Of a stretch of DNA of 64,000 nucleotides, positions 34,527-44,000 are shown one piece after another. The translations under genes were made by a program, and so were the position numbers. The notes below the pieces were generated by a model, which saw nothing but the letters and a program-made list of their open reading frames with translations, ran no database searches and had not been told where the DNA came from. The stretch spans positions 1-64,000 of the forward strand of contig LWRO01000017.1 of the NCBI GenBank assembly GCA_001657325.1, in the 5' to 3' direction. Source of the stretch: Geitlerinema sp. BBD 1991-9. GTDB lineage: Bacteria; Cyanobacteriota; Cyanobacteriia; Cyanobacteriales; Geitlerinemataceae. How positions within the stretch are numbered: the stretch's first letter is position 1; each line of letters begins with the position of its first letter.

Positions 34527-34650
34527 GCTTTTTCCCCGCCGTGTAGCAGATCGACAAATTCTCAAGTATGGAGAAGTGAAACGATTCTGCCTGCTTCTCT
34601 TGGACCAGACGTTTAGAGCAACAAAGGCTCAACCGGAACCCTAGAAGCAA
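34518..34650 (-). promoter_or_regulatory. Guanidine-I (ykkC) riboswitch
   Basis: Minus strand. Conserved blocks appear in the right order: CTAGGGTTCCG (34644-34634), CTGGTCCAAGAGAAG (34608-34594; consensus CUGGUCCGAGAG) and ACACGGCGGGGAAAAAGCCC followed by GGGAG (34544-34520). These are the ligand-pocket and junction sequences of the guanidine-I class. The terminator begins within its 3' end. It lies about 250 nt upstream of gdmH, with a MITE in between. Confidence 0.95.
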
Positions 34651-34785
34651 CGAATTTTCGTATAAGTCGATGATGGTAGATTTGTATCATCGATCGACAA
34701 GTGTGGCCGTAACAACAGCTACAAATTACGGTCTTTGTATCTTTCATCGATCGAATAAATCGACGCTTTGTTAATCGACGCTTTC

Positions 34786-36180
34786 TTAACTGTCGTCTGT
34801 TCGATCGTCCGAGGGTAAAACTGTGCGAATGCGTTGGAGTTGTAACAATGCCCATTTCGCCGTCTCTCGAACTTCCGCATCGGGATCGTCCGTTCCGTAA
34901 CGTAACAATTGGCTCATTTGGGCGATCGAATCGTAAATTCGCGTTAGATCGCGAATGGCATTTTTGCGAACTTCCGCACTGTCGTCTTGCAACGATAACA
35001 TCAACGCCTGTTTCATCGGTCTCAGCGTGCGCGTTCCGATTTCCGACAGCACCGACAAAATCATACTGCGTTGCTGAGAATCCGAATCGGACAACAAGTC
35101 TACCAGGGGACGAATCGCCCTCGAATCTCCTCGCTCTCCCAACTCCCAAATTGCTTTGTGTCGTCGCTGGGGATCGGGGTGGTGTAAATCGCGAATGAGT
35201 GCCTCGACAATACTCATCCGGGGTAACCGCGTTACCGCTTCGACGGGGGCTTGAGTTTCGATCGCGTTCGACGGCAACTCTCGAGGGGGAATTGCCGTTG
35301 CGGGAGGGGGTTCGATATAGCCGTTTTCAGCTTTGACGTGGCTTGCGTCTTCTTGACTTTCGCCCTCGTCGCGTTCGTCTTCAGAAGCTGCCATTTCGAG
35401 GGACTGCGAGTTCCCGAAGTCGTGAGAGGGCGGCACGTCGTCAGTCAGAGGTGCTGAGACTTCTGGCTCGCCGTCGCCCTCTTCCTCGACTTCGTATTCC
35501 ACGTCTTCTCGAAACACCTTCAAAATTAGAAAAAACAGCAGTCCGGCAACGCCCAAAAGACCCAGCAGTCCGCCCCCCCAGAACAGCCAGTTCCCCCACC
35601 CACTGTCTTCATCGGTTTTCTCCGTTTTCTCAGACTTGTTGTCAGGTTGCTCTGCTTGCGTGTTGGCGTCTGGCGATCCGTTCTCCGGGTCGGAGACGGT
35701 CGAACGGGTTGCGGCGAGGCGTTCCCACGTCTGCATACCCACGACCCCATCGACGGGCAAACCCTGTTGTTCCTGAAATGCCGCTACCGCTCGATCGGTT
35801 GCCGTATCGAAGCGACCCGTAATGTCTCCCGTGTAGAATCCCGTTTCTTTGAGCCAACGCTGTAAGAGTTCGACGGCTTCAGACGTATCGCCCACGCTCA
35901 AGGCAGGCAGTTGCGTGGGATCGGGTTCGCCGTTTTCCGAGGAAATATCTGTTTGAGCGAGAAGCCTTGGGGTTGTCGAGACACTTCGTCCGGTTGCGAC
36001 GGACGGCGACCAACCCCAGCACCCCAGACAGGTGACGAGAACAGCGATCGATCGAACTGAGTTTGCGAAAAATGCGTTCGCCGGGTGAGGACGTAAAACG
36101 GGATCGCGAAACAAATTAGGAGGAACTAACGCCATGGGAAAAGACCGCACTTTGACGAACTGGTCGAGTGGTTGACCCAA
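34786..36180 (-). CDS. Membrane protein with peptidoglycan-binding domain outside and HEAT repeats inside
   Basis: 464 residues (449 if started at the ATG at 36135). A possible signal/anchor at about 42-60, then a PG_binding_1 domain at about 94-156 (SVGDTSEAVELLQRWLKETGFYTGDITGRFD ... VDGVVGMQTWERL). After a Ser/Asp/Glu linker there is one strong membrane helix at about 195-222, an acidic linker, and PBS/HEAT-like repeats from about 325 to 450 (DLHHPDPQRRHKAIWELGERGDSRAIRPLVDLLSD). The layout suggests a protein that senses or anchors the cell wall and binds a partner through its cytoplasmic repeats. It begins 9 nt after the DMT transporter stop, so probably co-transcribed. Confidence 0.72.
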   Translation of the reverse strand: MGQPLDQFVKVRSFPMALVPPNLFRDPVLRPHPANAFFANSVRSIAVLVTCLGCWGWSPSVATGRSVSTTPRLLAQTDISSENGEPDPTQLPALSVGDTSEAVELLQRWLKETGFYTGDITGRFDTATDRAVAAFQEQQGLPVDGVVGMQTWERLAATRSTVSDPENGSPDANTQAEQPDNKSEKTEKTDEDSGWGNWLFWGGGLLGLLGVAGLLFFLILKVFREDVEYEVEEEGDGEPEVSAPLTDDVPPSHDFGNSQSLEMAASEDERDEGESQEDASHVKAENGYIEPPPATAIPPRELPSNAIETQAPVEAVTRLPRMSIVEALIRDLHHPDPQRRHKAIWELGERGDSRAIRPLVDLLSDSDSQQRSMILSVLSEIGTRTLRPMKQALMLSLQDDSAEVRKNAIRDLTRIYDSIAQMSQLLRYGTDDPDAEVRETAKWALLQLQRIRTVLPSDDRTDDS

Positions 36181-36189
36181 CGATCTCCT

Positions 36190-37314
36190 TTACGAGCGCA
36201 ACGGGTGCGATTCCGAATCTGACGACGCCATACCGGCGGGAACTTCGGTCGTCTCAGCTCGATCGAGGGTCGGGGTTCGCGAATCGGGTTTTGCTCGATC
36301 GTCTTGCGGTCGAGGCGAACGGCCGTTCGCCCCAATTGCTCGATCGAACCAACGCTTGCGGAGATCGGACGGTGAGGGCAAAGCGTCGCGACGTTCGATC
36401 GGATAGATACTCGCGAGAGTGACGATTGCACCGATCCACTGAACGGGGGTCAAAACTTCGCCGAGAAACAGATAGCCGAAAAATAGGGCGAAGACGGGGG
36501 TGAAGAACGTCAGAGAGCTGAGGCTCGTTAGATTTCCGCGAGCGGCGAAGTCAAAAAACAGTCCGTACGCAAGGGCGCTTCCGAAGACGGTCGCGTAACC
36601 GAGGGCGATCCAGTCGGAAACGACGAGGTGTTGCCAGGGTTCTGATTCATACGACGCTGACAATGCGAACAGTAGCAGTCCACCGAGAATCATATGCCAT
36701 CCCGTCGCCACCACCGGATCGGCGTGTCGCGAGACTTTCGGCATCATCACGGTTCCGACTGCCATCGATACGGAAGCGATCAGCATCAATCCTTCACCCT
36801 GGAGAAACCCCCAATCGATGTTAACCGATGCGGCCGCGAGATCGGGGACGAACTGTTGCCGGAGCCATTCGTCTGGAAGTCCGATCGCGCTAATGCCAAG
36901 GATTCCCCCGATTAACCCCAATCCTCCCCAAAAGCCGATGAATTCGCCGAACAGCAGTCGGGACAGGACGGCCACGATCAGCGGTTGCGAGTCGATCGTC
37001 ACCGATCCCAAGCCTGCACCCGTTTTCACGAGTCCTTGGGCGAGACAGCCTTGGAACAGCGCTCCATCGACGAGGGCGAACAGTCCGATCCACAGCCAAG
37101 CTCGCCAGGTCTGGGGTTGCGGTCGATGGGAGATCGAGGCAGCGAGCAAAACCAACACGCCAGCTGGAACGAGCCGAATCCCTGCCATGAAAAACGGTGT
37201 CGTGTGGGGAATCACGCCTTTCATGGCCACCATAGCCGTCCCCCAGAAAAAAAACGGTGTGAGGAGGAGAAAAGCCCCTCTGTTCCATCCGAGGCGATTG
37301 GTGTTTCGATCCAT
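36190..37314 (-). CDS. EamA/DMT-family transporter
   Basis: 374 residues with ten hydrophobic helices in two EamA repeats (first about 12-150, second about 165-300), e.g. LTPFFFWGTAMVAMKGVIPHTTPFFMAGIRLVPAGVLVLL and TFFTPVFALFFGYLFLGEVLTPVQWIGAIV. Such proteins export or import metabolites across the plasma membrane; substrate unknown. The C-terminal tail (about 318-374) is unusual: it is hydrophilic and includes GANGRSPRPQ, which is encoded by the central palindrome of the local MITE family (36314-36331). The tail may have been gained by insertion near the original stop. Confidence 0.82.
   Translation of the reverse strand: MDRNTNRLGWNRGAFLLLTPFFFWGTAMVAMKGVIPHTTPFFMAGIRLVPAGVLVLLAASISHRPQPQTWRAWLWIGLFALVDGALFQGCLAQGLVKTGAGLGSVTIDSQPLIVAVLSRLLFGEFIGFWGGLGLIGGILGISAIGLPDEWLRQQFVPDLAAASVNIDWGFLQGEGLMLIASVSMAVGTVMMPKVSRHADPVVATGWHMILGGLLLFALSASYESEPWQHLVVSDWIALGYATVFGSALAYGLFFDFAARGNLTSLSSLTFFTPVFALFFGYLFLGEVLTPVQWIGAIVTLASIYPIERRDALPSPSDLRKRWFDRAIGANGRSPRPQDDRAKPDSRTPTLDRAETTEVPAGMASSDSESHPLRS
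36314..36331. repeat. MITE-core palindrome within a coding sequence
   Basis: GGCGAACGGCCGTTCGCC, an 18-bp perfect palindrome identical to the centre of MITE copies B-E, lies in frame inside the 3' end of the DMT transporter gene and encodes ANGRS. No terminal repeats are detectable beside it, so it is a fragment or an independent small palindrome. Confidence 0.75.
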
Positions 37315-37528
37315 GGCGTTTTTTTAATTTGAGGGGCTGGTTTGATTTTTCCCATTGTAGTGAATTGTATATTTATATTAAGTGCAACGTTCCACCCCCT
37401 CAAACACTTCACGGTTAACTTCCAAGTAGACGTAATGACGGACAGGGGCGATCCCAATTCTCAGGCGTTCCTGTTAAACTCGACTAGCAACTCGTCTTGA
37501 AATTCTCAGCACATCGAGAACGCAATCT

Positions 37529-38350
37529 ATGGTTTGGTTTTTGAATAAATTTCGCTCGCAAGTGGCTCGTGTTGAAGTGAGCGGGCCGATTGCCGCACCG
37601 ACGCGCAAATGGGTTCTCGAAGCATTGAAAACCGTTGAAGCGCGCAAGTTTAAGGCGTTGGTGCTGCGGGTGGACAGTCCCGGTGGGACGGTGACGGATT
37701 CTCACGAAATCTATCAGGCTCTCAAGCGGTTGCGGGAGAAAACGGGAATTAAAACCGTGGCGAGTTTCGGAAATCTCGCGGCATCGGGTGGCGTGTATAT
37801 CGGGATGGGGGCCGAGCGGGTCGTTACGAACCCCGGTACGATTACGGGAAGCATTGGCGTGATCCTGCGAGGGAACAACCTCGAACGGTTGCTCGACAAA
37901 ATTGGCGTCTCCTTTAAAACCGTCAAGTCGGGGCCTTACAAAGATATTCTGGCGTTCGATCGAGAGCTGACGGAGCCGGAAACAAGTATTTTGCAAGAAC
38001 TCATCGACACCACCTACACGCAGTTTGTCGAAACGGTTGCCGAAGCGCGAAACTTAGCGGTCGAGACCGTACGCGAGTTTGCCGACGGTCGAATTTTCAC
38101 GGGACAACAAGCACTGTCGTTGGGGTTAGTGGATGCCCTCGGTACGGAAGACGAAGCGCGATGTCTCGCCGCCGAAATGGCCGGACTCGATCCGAAGCGA
38201 GCAGAATTTTGCCCGATCGAGCCACGCAAGCCCTTTTTATCTCGCTTTTTTCGCCCGAGTGCCAGCTTCTCGCGCCTCGCTGCTACCGGAGAATGGTTAG
38301 AATTTGAACTGTCAGCCAACGGCCTGCCCCTGTGGATGTACCATCCCTAA
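37529..38350 (+). CDS. sppA: SppA-family signal peptide peptidase / protease IV (short form)
   Basis: 273 residues, the short type. The S49 fold is recognised by VARVEVSGPIAAP, LVLRVDSPGGTVTDSHEIY, the serine nucleophile segment FGNLAASGGVYIGMG (about 85-99) and the lysine region FKTVKSGPYKDILAF (about 129-143). It cleaves membrane-embedded remnant signal peptides or thylakoid proteins; SppA1 in Synechocystis is linked to phycobilisome degradation, but this is the smaller paralogue type. There is only a weak N-terminal hydrophobic segment. Followed by aroH and recN on the same strand with 75- and 90-nt gaps. Confidence 0.9.
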   Translation: MVWFLNKFRSQVARVEVSGPIAAPTRKWVLEALKTVEARKFKALVLRVDSPGGTVTDSHEIYQALKRLREKTGIKTVASFGNLAASGGVYIGMGAERVVTNPGTITGSIGVILRGNNLERLLDKIGVSFKTVKSGPYKDILAFDRELTEPETSILQELIDTTYTQFVETVAEARNLAVETVREFADGRIFTGQQALSLGLVDALGTEDEARCLAAEMAGLDPKRAEFCPIEPRKPFLSRFFRPSASFSRLAATGEWLEFELSANGLPLWMYHP

Positions 38351-38425
38351 AGGGGAGCGGAGCGGGGGCAGCGTTACGATAAACAACAATAAACAATTTC
38401 GATAAAAAATATCGATCGCGATAAG

Positions 38426-38833
38426 ATGGAGGTTTGTGTAGTGGAAGTGGACTGGACAGTGCGGGCAATTCGAGGGGCAACGACTGCATCCGAGAATTCC
38501 CCCGAGGCAATTCGGGAAGCCGTTTGGGAGTTGCTCGACGAACTCGAGCGATACAATGCCTTCGATCCCAAACAAATTATCAGTGCGACGTTTTCGGTGA
38601 CGCGGGATCTCGATGCCCTGTTTCCGGCGTCCGTTGCCCGAAAGCGCCCCCGCTGGGAAAACGTTCCCTTGCTCGACGTCCAGCACATGCACGTTGAAAA
38701 CGACCTCGAACGCTGCATCCGCTTCCTCATTCACGTCCACTTAAGCGCTTCTGCAAGGGTTTACCATCCCTACCTGCGCCACGCCCAAAGCCTGCGACCC
38801 GATTGGAGCCTATCGGCAATCGGATCTCAATAG
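38426..38833 (+). CDS. aroH: Chorismate mutase, AroH type
   Basis: 135 residues (130 if started at the GTG at 38441). Hallmarks of the trimeric AroH class are present: VRAIRGATTASENSPEAI (Arg13 and Arg16 region), SATFSVTRDLDALFPASVAR (the FxxT..L...FPA.AR signature) and WENVPLLDVQHM. It converts chorismate to prephenate for phenylalanine and tyrosine biosynthesis. The C-terminal residues VHLSASARVYHPYLRHAQSLRPD fit the family tail. It lies between sppA and recN and may be co-transcribed with them. Confidence 0.93.
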   Translation: MEVCVVEVDWTVRAIRGATTASENSPEAIREAVWELLDELERYNAFDPKQIISATFSVTRDLDALFPASVARKRPRWENVPLLDVQHMHVENDLERCIRFLIHVHLSASARVYHPYLRHAQSLRPDWSLSAIGSQ

Positions 38834-38923
38834 TGGTTCGCCATGGCGATCGGGTCGTGGGGTCGTGCGGATCGATCGAACCCTTTTAAATGAAGCGGTG
38901 CGTTTTGCCATCGATCGAGAGTT

Positions 38924-40657
38924 ATGCTGCTGCATTTGCAGATCGAAAACTTTGCCTTGATCGATGCCCTCGACCTGGAGTTTTCGGCAGGACTGAACGT
39001 CCTGACGGGCGAAACGGGAGCGGGTAAATCGATCGTCCTCGATGCCCTCGATGCGGTTCTCGGCGGAAAAGCCAACCGTCGATCGATTCGCACGGGGGCG
39101 ACGCGAACTCGTATCGAAGCGGTCTTTCAACTGGCCGCTGACGAAATCGTCGCGTGCAGTCGAGAGCTGATCGCCAACGGTCGTAGTTGTCGCAGCAAGT
39201 ACCGCCTCAACGGTACGCCCGTCAGCCAAAAGCACGTCCGTCAGCTACGGGAACGCTTAGTGGAGATTGCCGCCCAAGGTCAAGCCGTTCAACTCGGACA
39301 GAACGCCCACCAACGGGAACTGCTCGATCTCTACGGCGGAACGATACTGCTCGAAGTCCGTCAAACTGTTGCCACAGCCTTCGATCGACTGCAACGGGCG
39401 GAAGCGATTCTGGCCGAACGACAGGCACTCAACCGACAGCGCTCGCAACAGCTCGACCTGTGGACGTTTCAACTCGAAGAACTGCAAAACGCCCATCTCG
39501 AAGACCCCGACGAACTCGACGAACTCGAACGGGAAGCGCAACGTCTCAACCATGTCGTCGAGCTACAGCAACAGAGCTATCAGTCCTACCGCGCTCTTTA
39601 CGAAAACGAAGACAACGCCGCCGCCTCTGATTTGTTGGGAGCGTCCGAGACCGTGTTGGCGAACATGGCCGAGTACGACGTGCGGGTCGAACCGATTCTA
39701 ACCCTCGTGCGGGAAGCGCTCGTCCGCATTGAAGAAGCCGGTCAGCAACTCAACACTTACGCCGACCACCTCGAAGCCGACCCCGAACGCCTGGCATACG
39801 TCAGCGAACGCATTCGCCAACTCAAGCAAGTTTGTCGCAAATACGGGCCGACTCTCGCCGAAGCCATCGATCGATATCGCGATCTCCAACAACAACTCGA
39901 CGCACTCGACGGTGAAGAAGGGTCGATCGAAGACTTAGAACGGCGCTGTCAGACTCGGCGAGCCGACTTGCAAGCGGGCTGCGATCGACTCACGCAACTG
40001 CGCCGCGATGCTGCCCGCCAACTCGAATCGCGCTTGGTCGAAGCCCTCAAACCCCTGGCGATGGAAAAAGTAAAGTTCCAGGTCGATCTGGCTTCGACCT
40101 CCCCCACGCGCACGGGGGGCGATCGCGTAACCTTTCTCCTGAGCGCCAATCCCGGCGAACCTCTCCAACCCTTAAGCGAAACCGCCTCGGGGGGCGAGAT
40201 GAGTCGGTTTCTCCTCGCGCTTAAAGCCTGTTTTAGCGACGTCGATACCGTCAGCACGTTCGTGTTCGACGAAATTGACGTCGGGGTCTCCGGGCGCGTG
40301 GCGAGTACGATCGCGGAAACCCTCTACCGCCTCAGCCAACACCACCAAGTTCTGTGTGTGACGCACCAACCCCTCGTTGCGGCGATGGCCGACTGCCATT
40401 TCCACGTGGCCAAGCAGGCGATCGAAGCGTCTAGCGACGAGCGAACGGTCGTGCGCGTCCACCGGCTCGACCCCGCCGAACGTCGAGAAGAACTCGCCCA
40501 ACTCGCCATCGGCCAGACCGATCGAGATACGGCGCCAGCCGATGCGCGAGCCGCCGCTACTGCTTTTGCTGACGTACTACTCGATCGCGCCGAACGCTTG
40601 CGACAACAACTTCAACCGAAACCGGACAAAGCGATCGTTTCACGATCGAGGCGATGA
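38924..40657 (+). CDS. recN: DNA repair protein RecN
   Basis: 577 residues. SMC-like: N-terminal ATPase half with FALIDALDLEFSAGLNVLTGETGAGKS (Walker A about 28-36), long central coiled coil (about 160-370, rich in Glu/Gln/Arg/Leu heptads), and C-terminal half with the signature SETASGGEMSRFLLALK (about 412-428) and Walker B STFVFDEIDVGVSGR, then VLCVTHQPLVAAMAD. It holds broken DNA ends during recombinational repair. ATG at 38924 (MLLHLQIENFALID) is the classic RecN start. Confidence 0.95.
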   Translation: MLLHLQIENFALIDALDLEFSAGLNVLTGETGAGKSIVLDALDAVLGGKANRRSIRTGATRTRIEAVFQLAADEIVACSRELIANGRSCRSKYRLNGTPVSQKHVRQLRERLVEIAAQGQAVQLGQNAHQRELLDLYGGTILLEVRQTVATAFDRLQRAEAILAERQALNRQRSQQLDLWTFQLEELQNAHLEDPDELDELEREAQRLNHVVELQQQSYQSYRALYENEDNAAASDLLGASETVLANMAEYDVRVEPILTLVREALVRIEEAGQQLNTYADHLEADPERLAYVSERIRQLKQVCRKYGPTLAEAIDRYRDLQQQLDALDGEEGSIEDLERRCQTRRADLQAGCDRLTQLRRDAARQLESRLVEALKPLAMEKVKFQVDLASTSPTRTGGDRVTFLLSANPGEPLQPLSETASGGEMSRFLLALKACFSDVDTVSTFVFDEIDVGVSGRVASTIAETLYRLSQHHQVLCVTHQPLVAAMADCHFHVAKQAIEASSDERTVVRVHRLDPAERREELAQLAIGQTDRDTAPADARAAATAFADVLLDRAERLRQQLQPKPDKAIVSRSRR

Positions 40658-41055
40658 AGCTCGATCGCCTCGACTCGAGTGTTTTGAAGGTTGATGTTGG
40701 TTTGGCTTCCGAGAGAGCTGGGTCGCTCGTGACGTGGCGGTCAAGGTGCGGGCGATTGGGAGATCTCGCGAGGAAGCAAACGCGGAATTGCTGGGTTCGG
40801 TATTTTCTCGTCCGCAGTTTTGCGGCCGACAGAATTCATGAAACCTGGTACATAATGAGTACCAACAAGTGTGGACCAATTGCAACGAATCCATCGAGAT
40901 TCTCAATGCCCCCTGTCCGAAATTCAATCGGGGAGTAAACTGGGAATGTATCTCTGGAAGTTGCCCATCGATCGCAACGCGATTCCTTCAATTGACGGTG
41001 CGTCCTCTGGACGGTTGTCTGTTCTTTCAAGCGAATCAGCTCCTCCCAAAGCGCT
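40658..41055. other. Intergenic region upstream of the cyclase gene
   Basis: 398 bp; small overlapping ORFs here lack coding character. TGGTACATAATGAG near 40848 could be part of a promoter. No recognisable RNA. Confidence 0.4.
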
Positions 41056-44000
41056 ATGACATCTGCATCTCCGAAAACGCCCGCCGTAGATACTGAGGTG
41101 ACGATCGACGTTCAACCTCAGTACAACGAGCCGAAAGCCGAACCGCAAAACGCGGCATCGAGTAGCGCCCTTGCCACCACGAAAGGCAGTTTCGGCGAAT
41201 TTCTCGCGCCGCTCAGCCGAGATAAGTTCGCTGATGTCGTGCGAGGTGTCGAAGACAAGCTCAGGGTCGTCAACCAAACCTTGGGAATGCTCGACAGCCT
41301 GCTCGAAAGCCAAGGCTTCGATGCGATTCTCGACGAGATGCTACGCTCGATCGCGCTGAAAACTGGGGAACTCCTCCACGCCGATCGCACGACGATTTTT
41401 CTGCTGGACGAAGAAAAAAACGAGCTGTTTACGATTGTCGCCAAGGACGAAAAAGGCAACGCTTTGGAAATTCGCTTTCCGGCAACAGCCGGGATTGCGG
41501 GCGAATCTGCCACTTTTAAACGGATCGTCAACATTCCCTACGATTTCTACGACGACCCTCGATCGGAAACGGCAAAGAAGTTCGATAAAAAGAACAACTA
41601 TCGAACCTATACCATGTTGACAATGCCGCTACTCAACGAGGAAACGGAGAACCTCGTGGCGGTCGTGCAGCTGATCAACAAACTCAGATCCGATATCGAT
41701 GCCGACGCGCCCCTCGACGAGAAGATCGATCGAGGCGGATTTACGGAAGCCGACGAACAAGTTTTTCGAGAGTTCGCACCCTCCATTCGCTTGATTCTCG
41801 AATCGTCAAAATCCTTCTACGCAGCGACTCAGAAGCAACGGGCAGCTTCGGCACTGATGAGCGCGGTCAACTCCCTGAGTAAAAGCAGCCTCGATCTCGA
41901 AGACACCCTCAAACGGGTGATGGACGAAGCGAAAGAATTGATGAACGCCGATCGATCGACCCTCTGGTTGCTCGACGATGAAAAGGGCGAATTGTGGACG
42001 AAAATTCCCGGTGTCGGCGAACTTCGCATCCCGCGCAACGCTGGGTTTGCGGGAATGGTCGCTGAATCGGGAGAACCCCTGCTGATTCCCTTCGATCTCT
42101 ACGACGATCCGCGATCGGAAACCTCGAAAAAAACCGATCGAAAAACGAGATACCGCACGTGCAGTATGCTGTGTATGCCCGTTTTCAACTCCGACAACCA
42201 CTTGATCGGGGTTACCCAGCTCATCAACAAGAAGAAACAAGGGGAATTTCCCGATTACGATCCCGACAGTTGGCCGGAACCCCCGGAGCAGTGGAAGTCC
42301 AGCTTCAACCGCACGGACATGGAGTTCATGCAGGCGTTTAACATCCAAGCCGGGGTCGCACTCCAAAATGCCAAACTGTTTGAAACGGTCAAGCAGCAGG
42401 AACAGCGCCAAAAAGACATCCTTCGCAGCTTAACCAACGGCGTGATTTCCACTGACAAGCAAGGCCGCATCATTGCGGCGAACGAAAGCGCCAAGATTCT
42501 CTTGGGATTTGGAGAAGATGAAGGACTCGAAGATATGGATCTTCGAGAAATGGTTCACTTGCAAGAAGGGCGGTTCGCCGAGTGGTTTGAAGCCGCTCTG
42601 CAACCGAAGGACGATAAAGACTGCCAGCAATACTATCCCAACCAAATTCTTCAACTGCTCGATCGATCGGAAGGGCAAAGCGTTAACCTGACGATCAATT
42701 CGATGGCCGATGCCAGCGACCCCAGCAAGGTTAACGGTGCCTTGGTCGTCCTCGAGGATATCAGCGACGAAATGGAAGTCAAAAACTTGATGTACAAGTA
42801 CATGACGCCTGAAGTCGCTGAATCGCTCCTCGCGAGTGGCGACACGGGACTCGGTGGAAAACGCAAACACGTTTCGGTTCTGTTCTCCGACATCCGCAGC
42901 TACACGACCTTGACGGAAAAACTGGAACCGGAAGAGGTCGTCACCATGCTCAACGAATACTTTGAAGAGATGGTCGATGCGGTCTTTAAGTATGGTGGCA
43001 CCCTCGATAAGTACATCGGAGACGCGCTGATGGCCGTATTCGGTTCGCCAGCTCCCCTTGAAGATCGAGAGTGGTGCGCGATTCAAGCAGCGGTGGCCAT
43101 GCGCCAGCGTTTGGAAAACTTTAACGAAAAACGCTGTGCAAAAGGCAAAATGGCGATTCAAATCGGGATGGGTATCCATTCCGATCGCGTCGTCAGTGGA
43201 AACATCGGTTCGAGCAAGCGGATGGAACTGACTTCCATCGGCGACGGTGTCAACCTCGCCTCTCGATTGGAAGGGACGAGCAAGCAGTACGGGACGGATA
43301 TCGTCATCAGCGAGCAGACTTATCAACCCAACGCCCATCGTTTAGCGGTGCGCGAGCTGGACTTCATCACGGTCAAAGGGAAAACACAACCCGTGACGAT
43401 TTATGAAGTCGTCGCCGTTACGGAAGGGGAACTGGCTCGTCCGCTGAGTGAAACGCAACAACAAATTATCGATCGCTACCACCAAGGACGGCATTGCTAC
43501 TTGCAACCAGCGCGAGAAAAGTTAGGAACGGAGGATTTTATCCCGCTCCTCGAGCAGTTGGAAGAAATGTCGGAGGAGGAATTGCAGCATCTTTCTTACA
43601 ATGATGAGAAAGTTTTGCGGGATATGCTCGCTAACCTGCCCCGAGAGCGACTGATCGCAGTGTTGGGCGTCGATACGCTGAAACGGTTGTTGATGACCGA
43701 AGATTTGGACGAGTTGGCGGACAGCGATCTCCATCGCCTGCTGCCGTTCAAACTCAAGCAGCTGACACCGCGCTTGGTGAAAAAACTGTTTGTCGAAAAA
43801 CTCCAGCAATTTAGCAGTTCTGAAGAAACCCAGAAAATGTTAGCGGAAGAAGCGTCTGAAATATCGTTAGCTAAAATGAAAAAGCTGATCGACCTGGCTA
43901 AACGCCCGCTCAAGCAGAAAACCAAACAATGGTTCCATCAAGCGCGGGAAGCGTTTCAAAAGGTTTTAGAACTCGATCCGAAAAACAAGGCGGCCAAACT

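Noticed and set aside
40654-40938. Small ORF between recN and the cyclase gene
   Set aside because: Overlaps the end of recN, low protein-like quality and several alternative frames equally open.
42430-43338. Minus-strand ORF of 302 codons opposite the cyclase
   Set aside because: The plus-strand frame has clear GAF, PAS and cyclase motifs; the antisense frame has none.
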